Assembly: GCA_020849195.1 (NCBI GenBank)
Contig: JADLGT010000032.1
Location: 1-6,205, forward strand
DNA length: 6,205 bases
From: Bacteroidia bacterium
GTDB lineage: Bacteria > Bacteroidota > Bacteroidia > JABDFU01
Reading direction: 5' to 3'
Numbering within the stretch: the stretch's first letter is position 1; every line of letters begins with the position of its first letter. Positions 1 through 5,963 of this stretch are shown piece by piece. The notes below the pieces were generated by a model. It made no database searches, was not told the origin of the DNA, and worked only from the letters and a program-made list of their open reading frames with translations. Both the position numbers and the translations under genes were made by a program.

Positions 1-579
1 AACATCGGCGCCGGCCTTCAGTAGTTTTTGATAGTTATTTAAATCAACACCGCCATCAATTTCAATTAGTGCTTTTGACTTTTTAGTGATAATCATCTCC
101 TTAAGTTGATATACTTTGCTGTATGTGTTCTCAATAAATTTTTGTCCGCCAAAGCCCGGATTAACGCTCATTACGCAAACGAGATCGATATTCTCTATAA
201 CCTCGGCAAGCAAAGATGGCAGCGTATGCGGGTTAATAGCTACGCCGGCTTTCATTCCAAGATTTTTAATTGCATCAATAGTACGATGTAAGTGAAGCGA
301 TGCTTCAAGGTGGACTGTAAGTATATTTGCACCAACATCTTTAAATGCCTGTAAGTAGCGCTCGGGTTGTGTAATCATCAGGTGTACATCGAGTGGCTTT
401 TTGGCGTGTTTCTGTATTGCTTTAATAACAGGCATTCCGAATGAAATATTGGGAACAAAAATACCATCCATTACATCTATGTGAAACCAGTCGGCATTGC
501 TTTTATTTATCATTTCGCAATCTCGTTGCAAATTTCCAAAATCGGCAGAAAGTACAGATGGAGCTATTAGATGGTTCAT
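1..579 (-). CDS. rpe: Ribulose-phosphate 3-epimerase, 5' part (C-terminus beyond left edge)
   Basis: Interconverts D-ribulose 5-phosphate and D-xylulose 5-phosphate in the cytoplasmic pentose phosphate pathway. I translated this strand from the ATG at 577-579; it stays open for 193 codons to the first base of the window. The family is usually about 215-225 aa, so roughly 25-30 C-terminal residues are missing. TIM-barrel signatures are all present in order: APSVLSADF (6-14), HIDVMDG (33-39, His33 and Asp35 as metal ligands), DVHLMI (64-69, His66 metal ligand), NPGFGGQ (140-146, phosphate-binding loop) and EIDGGV (173-178, Asp175 metal/catalytic). The start is fixed by the family's N-terminus: the APS strand begins six residues after Met. 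It lies downstream of rpoD on the same strand but behind a terminator, so it probably has its own promoter. Identification is very secure. Confidence 0.97.
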   Translation of the reverse strand, partial: MNHLIAPSVLSADFGNLQRDCEMINKSNADWFHIDVMDGIFVPNISFGMPVIKAIQKHAKKPLDVHLMITQPERYLQAFKDVGANILTVHLEASLHLHRTIDAIKNLGMKAGVAINPHTLPSLLAEVIENIDLVCVMSVNPGFGGQKFIENTYSKVYQLKEMIITKKSKALIEIDGGVDLNNYQKLLKAGADV

Positions 580-584
580 AGGCT

Positions 585-592
585 CAAAGTTA
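585..592 (-). promoter_or_regulatory. Candidate Bacteroidetes -7 promoter box for rpe
   Basis: Read on the minus strand this is TAACTTTG, an exact match to the Bacteroidetes -7 consensus TAnnTTTG. Only five bases separate it from the rpe ATG. Transcription from this box would begin at or next to the A of the start codon, giving a leaderless message. I see no clear -33 TTTG element; the expected place is occupied by the T-tract of the rpoD terminator. An 8-base motif with two free positions occurs by chance fairly often, so this rests on its placement. Confidence 0.45.
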
Positions 593-606
593 CGGGTTTA
601 GGTTTA

Positions 607-639
607 TAAATAAAAAAGTCCCGTTAAAACGAGACTTTT
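607..639 (-). terminator. Intrinsic terminator of rpoD
   Basis: In the minus-strand transcript, AAAAGUCUCGUU and AACGGGACUUUU (stem 614-639) pair over about 11 bp, with a 4-nt loop once the innermost pair opens. A U-rich tract (UUUUUUAUUU) follows. The single irregular position is a U.G wobble in the minus-strand RNA but a C.A mismatch in the plus-strand RNA, so the element works in the minus direction. It lies about 75 bp after the rpoD stop and ends about 25 bp before rpe. The upstream sequence UCCCGUU (646-652) can pair with the 3' arm instead, giving an alternative fold. Confidence 0.8.
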
Positions 640-713
640 AAGCTGAACGGGAGGTTCGACAAATTTTTGAAGAGGGTATAATTTTTATTGCAACACCTCA
701 GTTTATAGTTGAA

Positions 714-1583
714 TTAACCAAGATAAGTTTTCAAAATTTTGCTTCGCGATGTATGTTTAAGCCTGCGAATTCCTTTTTCCTTTATTTGGCGTACGCGTTC
801 GCGCGTAAGTTCAAATTTTTCTCCAATTTCTTCAAGGGTCATTGCATTGGTTCCGTTCAAACCGAAATAAAGGCGCACAACATCGGCTTCGCGCGGAGTT
901 AAGGTATGTAAGGCCCGTTCAATTTCTCTGCGCAGCGATTCGCTTAGTAAGCCACCTTCAGTACTTTCTCCATCGTCGTTGGCATAAACATCGTAAAGGT
1001 TGCCGGCGTTGTCGTCGGTTACACTCAATGGTGCATCCATCGATACATGACGACCTGCATTACGCATAGATTCTTTAACATCGTATTCGGTTATGTCAAG
1101 TATAGTTGCTATTTCATCGGCTGTGGGTTCGCGTTCATATTCTTGTTCGAGTTTAGAAAAGGCTTTGTTTATTTTATTGATGGCCCCGATTTTGTTCAGT
1201 GGTAAACGTACTATGCGCGATTGCTCGGCCAACGCTTGCAGTATCGACTGGCGAATCCACCAAACGGCATACGATATAAATTTAAATCCTCTGGTTTCAT
1301 CGAACCGCTGTGCGGCTTTAATAAGCCCAAGATTTCCTTCATTTATCAAGTCGGGCAAACTTAGCCCCTGGTTTTGATACTGTTTTGAAACAGAGACAAC
1401 AAATCGCAGATTTGCTTTTGTGAGCCTGTCGAGTGCGCCTTGGTCCCCCGCTCGAATCTTTCGGGCTAACTCAACTTCCTCGTCGGCAGTTATCAAATCT
1501 ACCTTTCCTATTTCCTGTAAATATTTATCCAATGATGCGGTTTCGCGATTGGTAACCTGTTTTGCAATCTTTAGTTGTCTCAT
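714..1583 (-). CDS. rpoD: Primary RNA polymerase sigma factor (sigma-70 family, RpoD/SigA)
   Basis: Housekeeping sigma factor that directs core RNA polymerase to most promoters. The 289-aa protein begins [14 protein letters not shown], the characteristic start of Bacteroidetes primary sigma factors, and lacks the region 1.1 found in proteobacterial RpoD. Region 1.2 covers about 16-50 ([10 protein letters not shown]). Region 2 follows from about 54: core binding around [16 protein letters not shown] (76-91), then -10 recognition and melting with [15 protein letters not shown] (100-114). Region 3 is about 130-205, with an acidic stretch (NDDGES, 202-207) near its end. Region 4 has the -35-type helix-turn-helix [20 protein letters not shown] (249-268) and ends in SKILKTYLG. 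Length and domain set are complete. The gene is transcribed away from coaX and ends at a clear terminator. I could not find an exact TAnnTTTG box upstream. Confidence 0.98.
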   Translation of the reverse strand: MRQLKIAKQVTNRETASLDKYLQEIGKVDLITADEEVELARKIRAGDQGALDRLTKANLRFVVSVSKQYQNQGLSLPDLINEGNLGLIKAAQRFDETRGFKFISYAVWWIRQSILQALAEQSRIVRLPLNKIGAINKINKAFSKLEQEYEREPTADEIATILDITEYDVKESMRNAGRHVSMDAPLSVTDDNAGNLYDVYANDDGESTEGGLLSESLRREIERALHTLTPREADVVRLYFGLNGTNAMTLEEIGEKFELTRERVRQIKEKGIRRLKHTSRSKILKTYLG

Positions 1584-1588
1584 GGTAG

Positions 1589-1599
1589 CGGTTTATATA
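1589..1599. repeat. 11-bp direct repeat, copy 1 (rpoD-proximal)
   Basis: The sequence CGGTTTATATA lies 5 bp upstream of the rpoD start codon and recurs exactly at 1672-1682, 83 bp away, in the same orientation. Flanking bases differ in both copies. On the rpoD strand each copy reads TATATAAACCG. It could be a protein-binding site or simply AT-rich coincidence. Confidence 0.4.
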
Positions 1600-1671
1600 T
1601 TCAAGGGTTGAACGCAGGCAAATAACAAAAGGTTACAATTTTTTAATAAAAAAAACAGATTCACTTTCAAA

Positions 1672-1682
1672 CGGTTTATATA
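1672..1682. repeat. 11-bp direct repeat, copy 2
   Basis: Second exact copy of CGGTTTATATA, 88 bp upstream of the rpoD start and 100 bp upstream of coaX. It sits beside an A/T tract at about 1636-1658 which, on the rpoD strand, lies between the two copies. No known regulator is recognised. Confidence 0.4.
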
Positions 1683-1711
1683 CGCTACTTTGATGCCGGG
1701 TGGCAAAGCAA

Positions 1712-1729
1712 TAAAACAGAGCTGTTTTA
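1712..1729. promoter_or_regulatory. Perfect 8+8 bp palindrome in the rpoD-coaX spacer
   Basis: TAAAACAG and CTGTTTTA are exact reverse complements separated by the two bases AG. The 18-bp site is 53 bp upstream of the coaX ATG and 128 bp upstream of the rpoD ATG. The two-base gap makes a stable RNA hairpin less natural than a dimer-binding operator, and no T-tract follows on either strand, so it is not a good terminator. Function is inferred only from symmetry and position. Confidence 0.4.
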
Positions 1730-1770
1730 GCCTATTCAAGCAGATAGCAAACAACCCTCTTATAATTTAC

Positions 1771-1778
1771 TATTTTTG
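1771..1778 (+). promoter_or_regulatory. Candidate Bacteroidetes -7 promoter box for coaX operon
   Basis: TATTTTTG matches the Bacteroidetes TAnnTTTG consensus and ends four bases before the coaX ATG. As with rpe, the predicted transcript start coincides with the initiation codon, so the operon mRNA may be leaderless. No convincing -33 TTTG lies 19-21 bp upstream. Confidence 0.45.
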
Positions 1779-1782
1779 ATCT

Positions 1783-2529
1783 ATGAATCTTGTTGCAGAT
1801 ATAGGTACAACGCGCATAAAAATTGCTTTTTTTGATAGCAAAAATTTAATCGCTAAGCGATATTTTCTTTTAGACGAAACGCATGCAATTAATGAGTTTA
1901 TCAAGAAAAATAAAGCGGATCGGGCTATTATTTCTTCTGTAACAGATAAAGCAGCATTGTTGATTAATAAAATAAAATCTGAACTATCGTCAACTATTGA
2001 ATACAGCGCACAAACGCCAATCCCTATCAGAAACTTATATAAAACAGCATTCAGCCTTGGAGGCGATCGTATTCCTCCTGTAATTGCGGCGCAGCAAATA
2101 TTTCCAAAATCGGATGTGTTGGTGATTGATGCAGGAACATGTATTAAATTTAATTTTTTGAATAAGCAAGGCGAATATATGGGTGGTTCTATTGCACCCG
2201 GACTTAATATGCGATTTAACTCACTTCATACTTTTACCTCGCGTTTACCATTAATTAGTCAGGATGCAGATTTTGAAAAATTGATTGGAACCGATACGCG
2301 AGAATCTATTTTAGCAGGAGTGCAAATCGCAGCTTTAGCCGAAGTAAATGGCCTTATCAACCAATATAATGAGCGATATAAAAATCTTAAAATAGCGCTT
2401 ACCGGTGGAGATTCAGCATTTTTTGAGAAACGCTTAAAAAATGCCATCTTTGCTGACCCTGATTTGGTGCTTAAGGGGCTCAATATTATTTTAAATTTTA
2501 ATACACCAATTACCGGCAATGAACAATAA
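1783..2529 (+). CDS. coaX: Type III pantothenate kinase (CoaX/Baf family)
   Basis: Phosphorylates pantothenate with ATP, the first committed step of coenzyme A synthesis, in the cytosol. The 248-aa length is normal for the family. ASKHA-fold motifs are visible: N-terminal phosphate loop DIGTT (6-10), LGGDR (92-96, its Asp matching the conserved catalytic Asp of the GxDR motif), VIDAGT (114-119), MGGSIAPGL (133-141) with the downstream SLHTFTSRLPL (147-157), LTGGD (206-210), and a C-terminal IFADPDLVLKGLN block (222-234) typical of Bacteroidetes members. Two loops are unusual: the family usually has DxGNT where this one has DIGTT, and Lys122 follows the DAGT loop where a Thr is common. The start is supported by the family N-terminus, with the first strand beginning at Met. 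It overlaps the next gene by 11 nt and heads a probable operon. Confidence 0.95.
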   Translation: MNLVADIGTTRIKIAFFDSKNLIAKRYFLLDETHAINEFIKKNKADRAIISSVTDKAALLINKIKSELSSTIEYSAQTPIPIRNLYKTAFSLGGDRIPPVIAAQQIFPKSDVLVIDAGTCIKFNFLNKQGEYMGGSIAPGLNMRFNSLHTFTSRLPLISQDADFEKLIGTDTRESILAGVQIAALAEVNGLINQYNERYKNLKIALTGGDSAFFEKRLKNAIFADPDLVLKGLNIILNFNTPITGNEQ

Positions 2530-3853
2530 AATAAAAACTTGGATGTTCTGCGTCCTACTTTCTGCCGGCACCCATTTTTTCCCTCTTTTAGTTTCAGCAC
2601 AATCGGTTACTTCTTCACCCTATTCGAGATATGGAATTGGCGATATTAGTGACAAAGGGTATTCGCAAAATTTTTCGATGGGAGGACTTGGGACAGCTAT
2701 GCAAAATGACACAATAACTCCTTTTAATATTAATCTTTCTAATCCTGCATCATTTCCGTATATCAAACTTACTACGTTTGAAACAGGAATGACCAGTAAC
2801 ACAACAAAACTTATTACAAGCACTCAAAGCCAAGTAACTAATGTGGCATCACTTGGTTATATTGCTTTCGGGTTTCCTGTTACAAAATTTTGGGGTACAG
2901 GTTTTGGCTTACAACCATTGAGCGGTGTAGGGTATAATGTAACCGACACTAAAAATATTGACAGCATAGGAACTGTAAATTATACATACAGCGGAAGTGG
3001 TGGTATTGATAAAGTGTTTTGGAGTAACGGTTTTAAAATAAAAAATTTTTCGTTTGGCGCAAATGCGTCTTACTTGTTTGGCTTAATTGAAAATAACAGC
3101 AAAGTAATTTTACCGCCCGGTCAGGGATATTTTAACGGAAAAATAATTCGTCGTACAAATGTGAATGATTTTTATTTCGACTATGGGGTGCAGTACGGTT
3201 TTACAATAGATTCGTTGGGGCATCGCGATTTGCGCGACAATATACGTATTGTGTGGGGGGCTACATTTTCGGCCACGTCAAATATTAATACGATGAATAA
3301 CACACAATCCGAAAATTATTTTTTGAATGGTTATAATTACGACATCACTCGCGATACTATTCAATTTGAAAAATACCAAAAAAACGCCATACGTTTGCCC
3401 GAAAAATTCAGCACAGGGATTACTATACGTAAAGGCGACAGATTTACAATTGGTGCAGAATATTCTGCCCAAAAATGGTCGGATTTTATGTTTAATGGAG
3501 TTGACGGCGGGCTGAAAAACAGTTCGCGATGGGTTATTGGATTGCAATATATTCCTTCGCGGCACACCGAAACAAATGTTTCCTATTTTAAAAAAGTATA
3601 TTACCGTGGCGGATTTCGCTATGCCAATCAACCTGTGTATATTAATGGGTCGCAACTTGTTGAGACAGCGTTTTCCATTGGTTTTGGGCTTCCGGTAGGT
3701 TGGAACCGCCACATGTTTCAATACAACGTACTTAACATTGGCGTGGAAATAGGTCGGCGGGGAAGTGCAACGGTGCTTCAGGAGCAATTCGTTAATGTAA
3801 TGCTTGGTATTTCGCTTAATGACCGCTGGTTTATAAAACCAAAGTTTGATTGA
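2519..3853 (+). CDS. Outer-membrane beta-barrel protein, OmpP1/FadL-like, function unknown
   Basis: This 444-aa protein has a Sec signal peptide: Lys4 and Lys6, a hydrophobic core, and a likely signal peptidase I cut at VSA|Q (after residue 27). The mature N-terminus has SPYSRYGIGD (33-42), MGGLGTA (54-60) and NPASF (75-79), a pattern I associate with FadL/OmpP1-like barrels of Bacteroidetes. The rest alternates short amphipathic strands with Gly/Asn/Ser-rich turns. It ends in LNDRWFIKPKFD, resembling the aromatic last strand of outer-membrane barrels. The ATG at 2519 lies within the last codons of coaX, out of frame, and is the start that gives a proper signal peptide. The stop is 14 nt before the lptC ATG. 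Fatty-acid or hydrophobic-compound transport is possible from the FadL resemblance but is not shown; the location between coaX and lptC suggests an envelope role. Confidence 0.85.
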   Translation: MNNKIKTWMFCVLLSAGTHFFPLLVSAQSVTSSPYSRYGIGDISDKGYSQNFSMGGLGTAMQNDTITPFNINLSNPASFPYIKLTTFETGMTSNTTKLITSTQSQVTNVASLGYIAFGFPVTKFWGTGFGLQPLSGVGYNVTDTKNIDSIGTVNYTYSGSGGIDKVFWSNGFKIKNFSFGANASYLFGLIENNSKVILPPGQGYFNGKIIRRTNVNDFYFDYGVQYGFTIDSLGHRDLRDNIRIVWGATFSATSNINTMNNTQSENYFLNGYNYDITRDTIQFEKYQKNAIRLPEKFSTGITIRKGDRFTIGAEYSAQKWSDFMFNGVDGGLKNSSRWVIGLQYIPSRHTETNVSYFKKVYYRGGFRYANQPVYINGSQLVETAFSIGFGLPVGWNRHMFQYNVLNIGVEIGRRGSATVLQEQFVNVMLGISLNDRWFIKPKFD

Positions 3854-3867
3854 ATCAACTCCATTTA

Positions 3868-4422
3868 ATGTACCGCTTCGCTTATCTTATACCGATTTTA
3901 TTTTTTCTCTCAGCAGCCTGTAAAAATAATATTGATACGGTAAATGCTGTTACAGCAAAAAATACATTTCCCGACAAAACAGGAAAAGATGTTGAACTAA
4001 TTTTCAGCGATTCGGCTAAGCTGAAAATAAAGCTCATCAGCCCCTGGCTCGAATATTATACCCGAGACACGTCGTATGTTATTTTTCCGAAAGGTGTTCA
4101 TGTTTTATTTTACGACGATAGTGCTAAAATAAAAACCGAACTCACTGCTAAGTACGGAATACGTTATGAAGGCATTGGACGTATGGAAGCGAAAAACGAC
4201 GTAACGCTGGTTAATGAAAAAGGAGAGCGACTCAACACCGAACATCTGATTTGGGATGAACAAAAACAATTAATTTACACCGAAGCCTTTGTGAAAATTA
4301 AAACAGCCAACGAAATTATTTATGGTAATGGGCTGGAGTCGAACCAGGATTTCACACGATATAAAATAAAAAATATTAAGGGCACGCTTGCGCTTAGCGA
4401 AGACGAACATAATAAAAAATAA
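3868..4422 (+). CDS. lptC: LPS export ABC transporter periplasmic protein LptC (lipoprotein type)
   Basis: Part of the LptBFGC-A-DE bridge that moves LPS from the inner membrane to the cell surface; LptC receives LPS from LptBFG and passes it to LptA. From the ATG at 3868 the protein is 184 aa. A short positive start (MYR) and hydrophobic stretch lead to LSAAC, a relaxed lipobox with Cys18 as lipidation site. The remainder follows the LptC/DUF1239 beta-jellyroll pattern: VELIFSDSAKLKIKL, YVIFPKGVHVLFYDD, NDVTLVNEKGERLNTEHLIW, and YGNGLESNQDFTRYKI near the end. A TTG at 3850 in the same frame overlaps the previous stop (TTGA) and would add six residues (MNQLHL). I prefer the ATG because it places the signal sequence at the terminus. 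The next gene starts two bases after the stop. Confidence 0.9.
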   Translation: MYRFAYLIPILFFLSAACKNNIDTVNAVTAKNTFPDKTGKDVELIFSDSAKLKIKLISPWLEYYTRDTSYVIFPKGVHVLFYDDSAKIKTELTAKYGIRYEGIGRMEAKNDVTLVNEKGERLNTEHLIWDEQKQLIYTEAFVKIKTANEIIYGNGLESNQDFTRYKIKNIKGTLALSEDEHNKK

Positions 4423-4424
4423 CT

Positions 4425-4640
4425 ATGAAGAACGAACATAAAATGTTGTACATACTCGAGGTAGTGTGGCTCGCAATAGGTATTATAGGAATTATATCTT
4501 TTATATATTCCATGATTAAAGGCGATCACGACCAGTCTGTTTATTTCATAATATTTACAATTGTGTCGGGTGTTATGTATGCTGTACGCAGGCGCCAGCG
4601 CAAAAGAGTACAGTCGAATAATCAGGAAAATAAAAAATAA
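4425..4640 (+). CDS. Small two-helix membrane protein, unknown function
   Basis: I do not recognise this 71-aa protein as a named family. It has two hydrophobic segments, about residues 8-30 and 38-54, joined by a short polar turn (KGDHDQS). The second helix is followed directly by RRRQRKR (55-61) and a polar tail (SNNQENKK). The positive-inside rule puts both ends in the cytoplasm and the turn in the periplasm. It is probably real: it fills the gap between lptC (2-nt spacing) and the next gene (3-nt spacing) and has a clean membrane-protein composition. The start context is A-rich (AATAAAAAATAACT before ATG), as expected in Bacteroidetes. An alternative ATG at residue 7 would shorten the N-terminus but keep both helices. 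It shares its reading frame with the next gene, separated by one stop codon and one other codon. Confidence 0.72.
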   Translation: MKNEHKMLYILEVVWLAIGIIGIISFIYSMIKGDHDQSVYFIIFTIVSGVMYAVRRRQRKRVQSNNQENKK

Positions 4641-4643
4641 AAT

Positions 4644-5894
4644 TTGGAATCGTCGCTCATTATATTACTTACACTTATTTCTTCAGCATTTTTTTCCGGA
4701 CTTGAAATTGCTTTCATTACCTCAAACAAACTAAGGATAGAATTGGAAAGTAAACAAGGCAAATGGTTTGCCCGTATTCTGTCTTATTTCAACAAACGCC
4801 CTGCTCGTTTTTTAGGAACCATGCTGCTTGGTAATACTATTGCACTTGTTGTTTTTGGTATTTATATGGAGGAAAAGCTTCGCCCATTTGTAAGCACGTA
4901 TATTCATTCGCCTATCGGATTGTTGTTTACACAAACGCTCGTTTCGACTTTGTTTATTTTGATTGCTGCCGAATTTTTACCCAAAAATGTATTTCGTATA
5001 AACCCTAATTTTATTTTAAGTTTTTTTGTTGTTCCGCTGTGGATTGTGTACTGGCTGATGTATCCTATTGTGTTTTTAACTATCGGCATCTCTGAATTTA
5101 TACTTAAGTCTGTTTTTAAAGCTAATGTAGCTAATCATCAACTTGCTTTTGGTCGTATTGACTTGGACAATTTTGTACGTGAAGGAGCAAAGAATAATAA
5201 AAAAGAAGAAGTTGAACATGAAATAAAAATTTTTAAGAATGCCCTTGATTTTGCCGCCGTTAAAGCACGCGCTTGTATGGTACCGCGAATTGAAATTGTA
5301 GCCTTAGAAATAAATGAATCGATTGATAAATTGCAAGAGAGGTTTGTGCAAACACGGCTCTCTAAAATATTAATATATAACAAAAACATTGATAATATTA
5401 TAGGTTATGTGCATTCGAACGAATTATTTAAAAAACCGCTGTCAATACGTAACGTGTTATTGCCCGTAAGTGTTGTGCCCGAATCGATGCCGGCCAGTGA
5501 AATTCTAACATTATTTATTCAACAGCATAAAAGTATGGCAGTGGTAGTTGACGAGTATGGAGGTACATCGGGCATACTTACTATGGAAGATATTATGGAA
5601 GAAATTTTTGGCGAAATAGAAGACGAGCATGATAAAGAAGAAATGATTGAGAAAAAAATAAGCGATATTGAATTTTTATTTTCGGGACGATTGGAAATTG
5701 ATTACCTGAATGAAAAATATAAACTAAATCTTCCGTCGTTCGAAAATTTTGAAACCCTAAGTGGGCTTATCATTCATTTGTTTGAGAGTATTCCTAAATC
5801 CGGACAAGAAATTACTGCAGCTAACTATGTTTTCAAAATTATTTCGGTTGGAAACAATAGAGTAGAACAAGCCATGGTGAAAGTGCTTGAGTGA
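4644..5894 (+). CDS. DUF21 (CNNM) / CBS-pair / CorC-HlyC domain membrane protein
   Basis: Member of the CNNM/CorC 'hemolysin' family, often linked to divalent-cation (Mg2+/Co2+) efflux; the haemolysin name is historical. The 416-aa protein has an N-terminal DUF21 domain (about 1-155) with FFSGLEIAF (16-24), LGTMLLGNTIALV (57-69) and AEFLPKN (109-115), spanning about four hydrophobic segments. A CBS pair follows: CBS1 opens with CMVPRIEIVAL (211-221) and CBS2 carries VVDEYGGTSGILTMEDIMEE (301-320). An acidic linker (EIEDEHDKEE, 324-333) leads to the C-terminal CorC/HlyC domain (about 345-416). The start is TTG at 4644: an in-frame TAA sits one codon upstream, the next Met is residue 60 inside DUF21, and the resulting MESSLIILL is the family's usual beginning. 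It resembles the operon-linked member of the family rather than the gliding protein GldE, whose N-terminus, as I recall it, differs. No clear terminator follows. Confidence 0.94.
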   Translation: MESSLIILLTLISSAFFSGLEIAFITSNKLRIELESKQGKWFARILSYFNKRPARFLGTMLLGNTIALVVFGIYMEEKLRPFVSTYIHSPIGLLFTQTLVSTLFILIAAEFLPKNVFRINPNFILSFFVVPLWIVYWLMYPIVFLTIGISEFILKSVFKANVANHQLAFGRIDLDNFVREGAKNNKKEEVEHEIKIFKNALDFAAVKARACMVPRIEIVALEINESIDKLQERFVQTRLSKILIYNKNIDNIIGYVHSNELFKKPLSIRNVLLPVSVVPESMPASEILTLFIQQHKSMAVVVDEYGGTSGILTMEDIMEEIFGEIEDEHDKEEMIEKKISDIEFLFSGRLEIDYLNEKYKLNLPSFENFETLSGLIIHLFESIPKSGQEITAANYVFKIISVGNNRVEQAMVKVLE

Positions 5895-5963
5895 GAAAGA
5901 ATGTGTATGGCATAGAACCATAATTGGAAATTAACCCAAATACCGCACTGAAAATTCAATCCA

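Noticed and set aside
106..291. 61-codon plus-strand open frame
   Set aside because: Lies entirely antisense to rpe, whose motifs are unmistakable; its translation shows no domain or membrane pattern.
842..1611. Three plus-strand open frames (842-1069, 1093-1377, 1420-1611)
   Set aside because: All are antisense to rpoD, the last running past its start codon; their content follows from codon use of the sigma factor gene and none has a recognisable start region or domain.
1636..1658. T-run followed by A-run that could look like a terminator
   Set aside because: A pure A/T stem with no G/C pairs, and located upstream of rpoD rather than at a gene end; at most an AT-rich promoter-upstream element.
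2259..2600. 113-codon minus-strand frame across the coaX/barrel-gene junction
   Set aside because: Antisense to two real, overlapping genes; Ser/Lys-rich with no coherent fold signals.
3278..3787. 169-codon minus-strand frame antisense to the barrel gene
   Set aside because: Its length is notable, but the protein has no signal peptide, domain or neighbours on that strand, and the plus-strand barrel protein is well supported over the same bases.
4904..5389. Two minus-strand open frames inside the DUF21/CBS gene
   Set aside because: Shadows of a strongly conserved gene on the other strand.
4644..5894. Calling the DUF21/CBS protein gldE (gliding motility)
   Set aside because: GldE belongs to the same family, but this N-terminus (MESSLIILL...FFSGLEIAF) and the lptC operon setting fit the other Bacteroidetes paralogue better; no other gliding gene is present.
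5906..5922. Possible hairpin TATGG...CCATA after the DUF21/CBS gene
   Set aside because: Only five base pairs with a 7-nt loop and no T-tract, so it is not convincing as a terminator.
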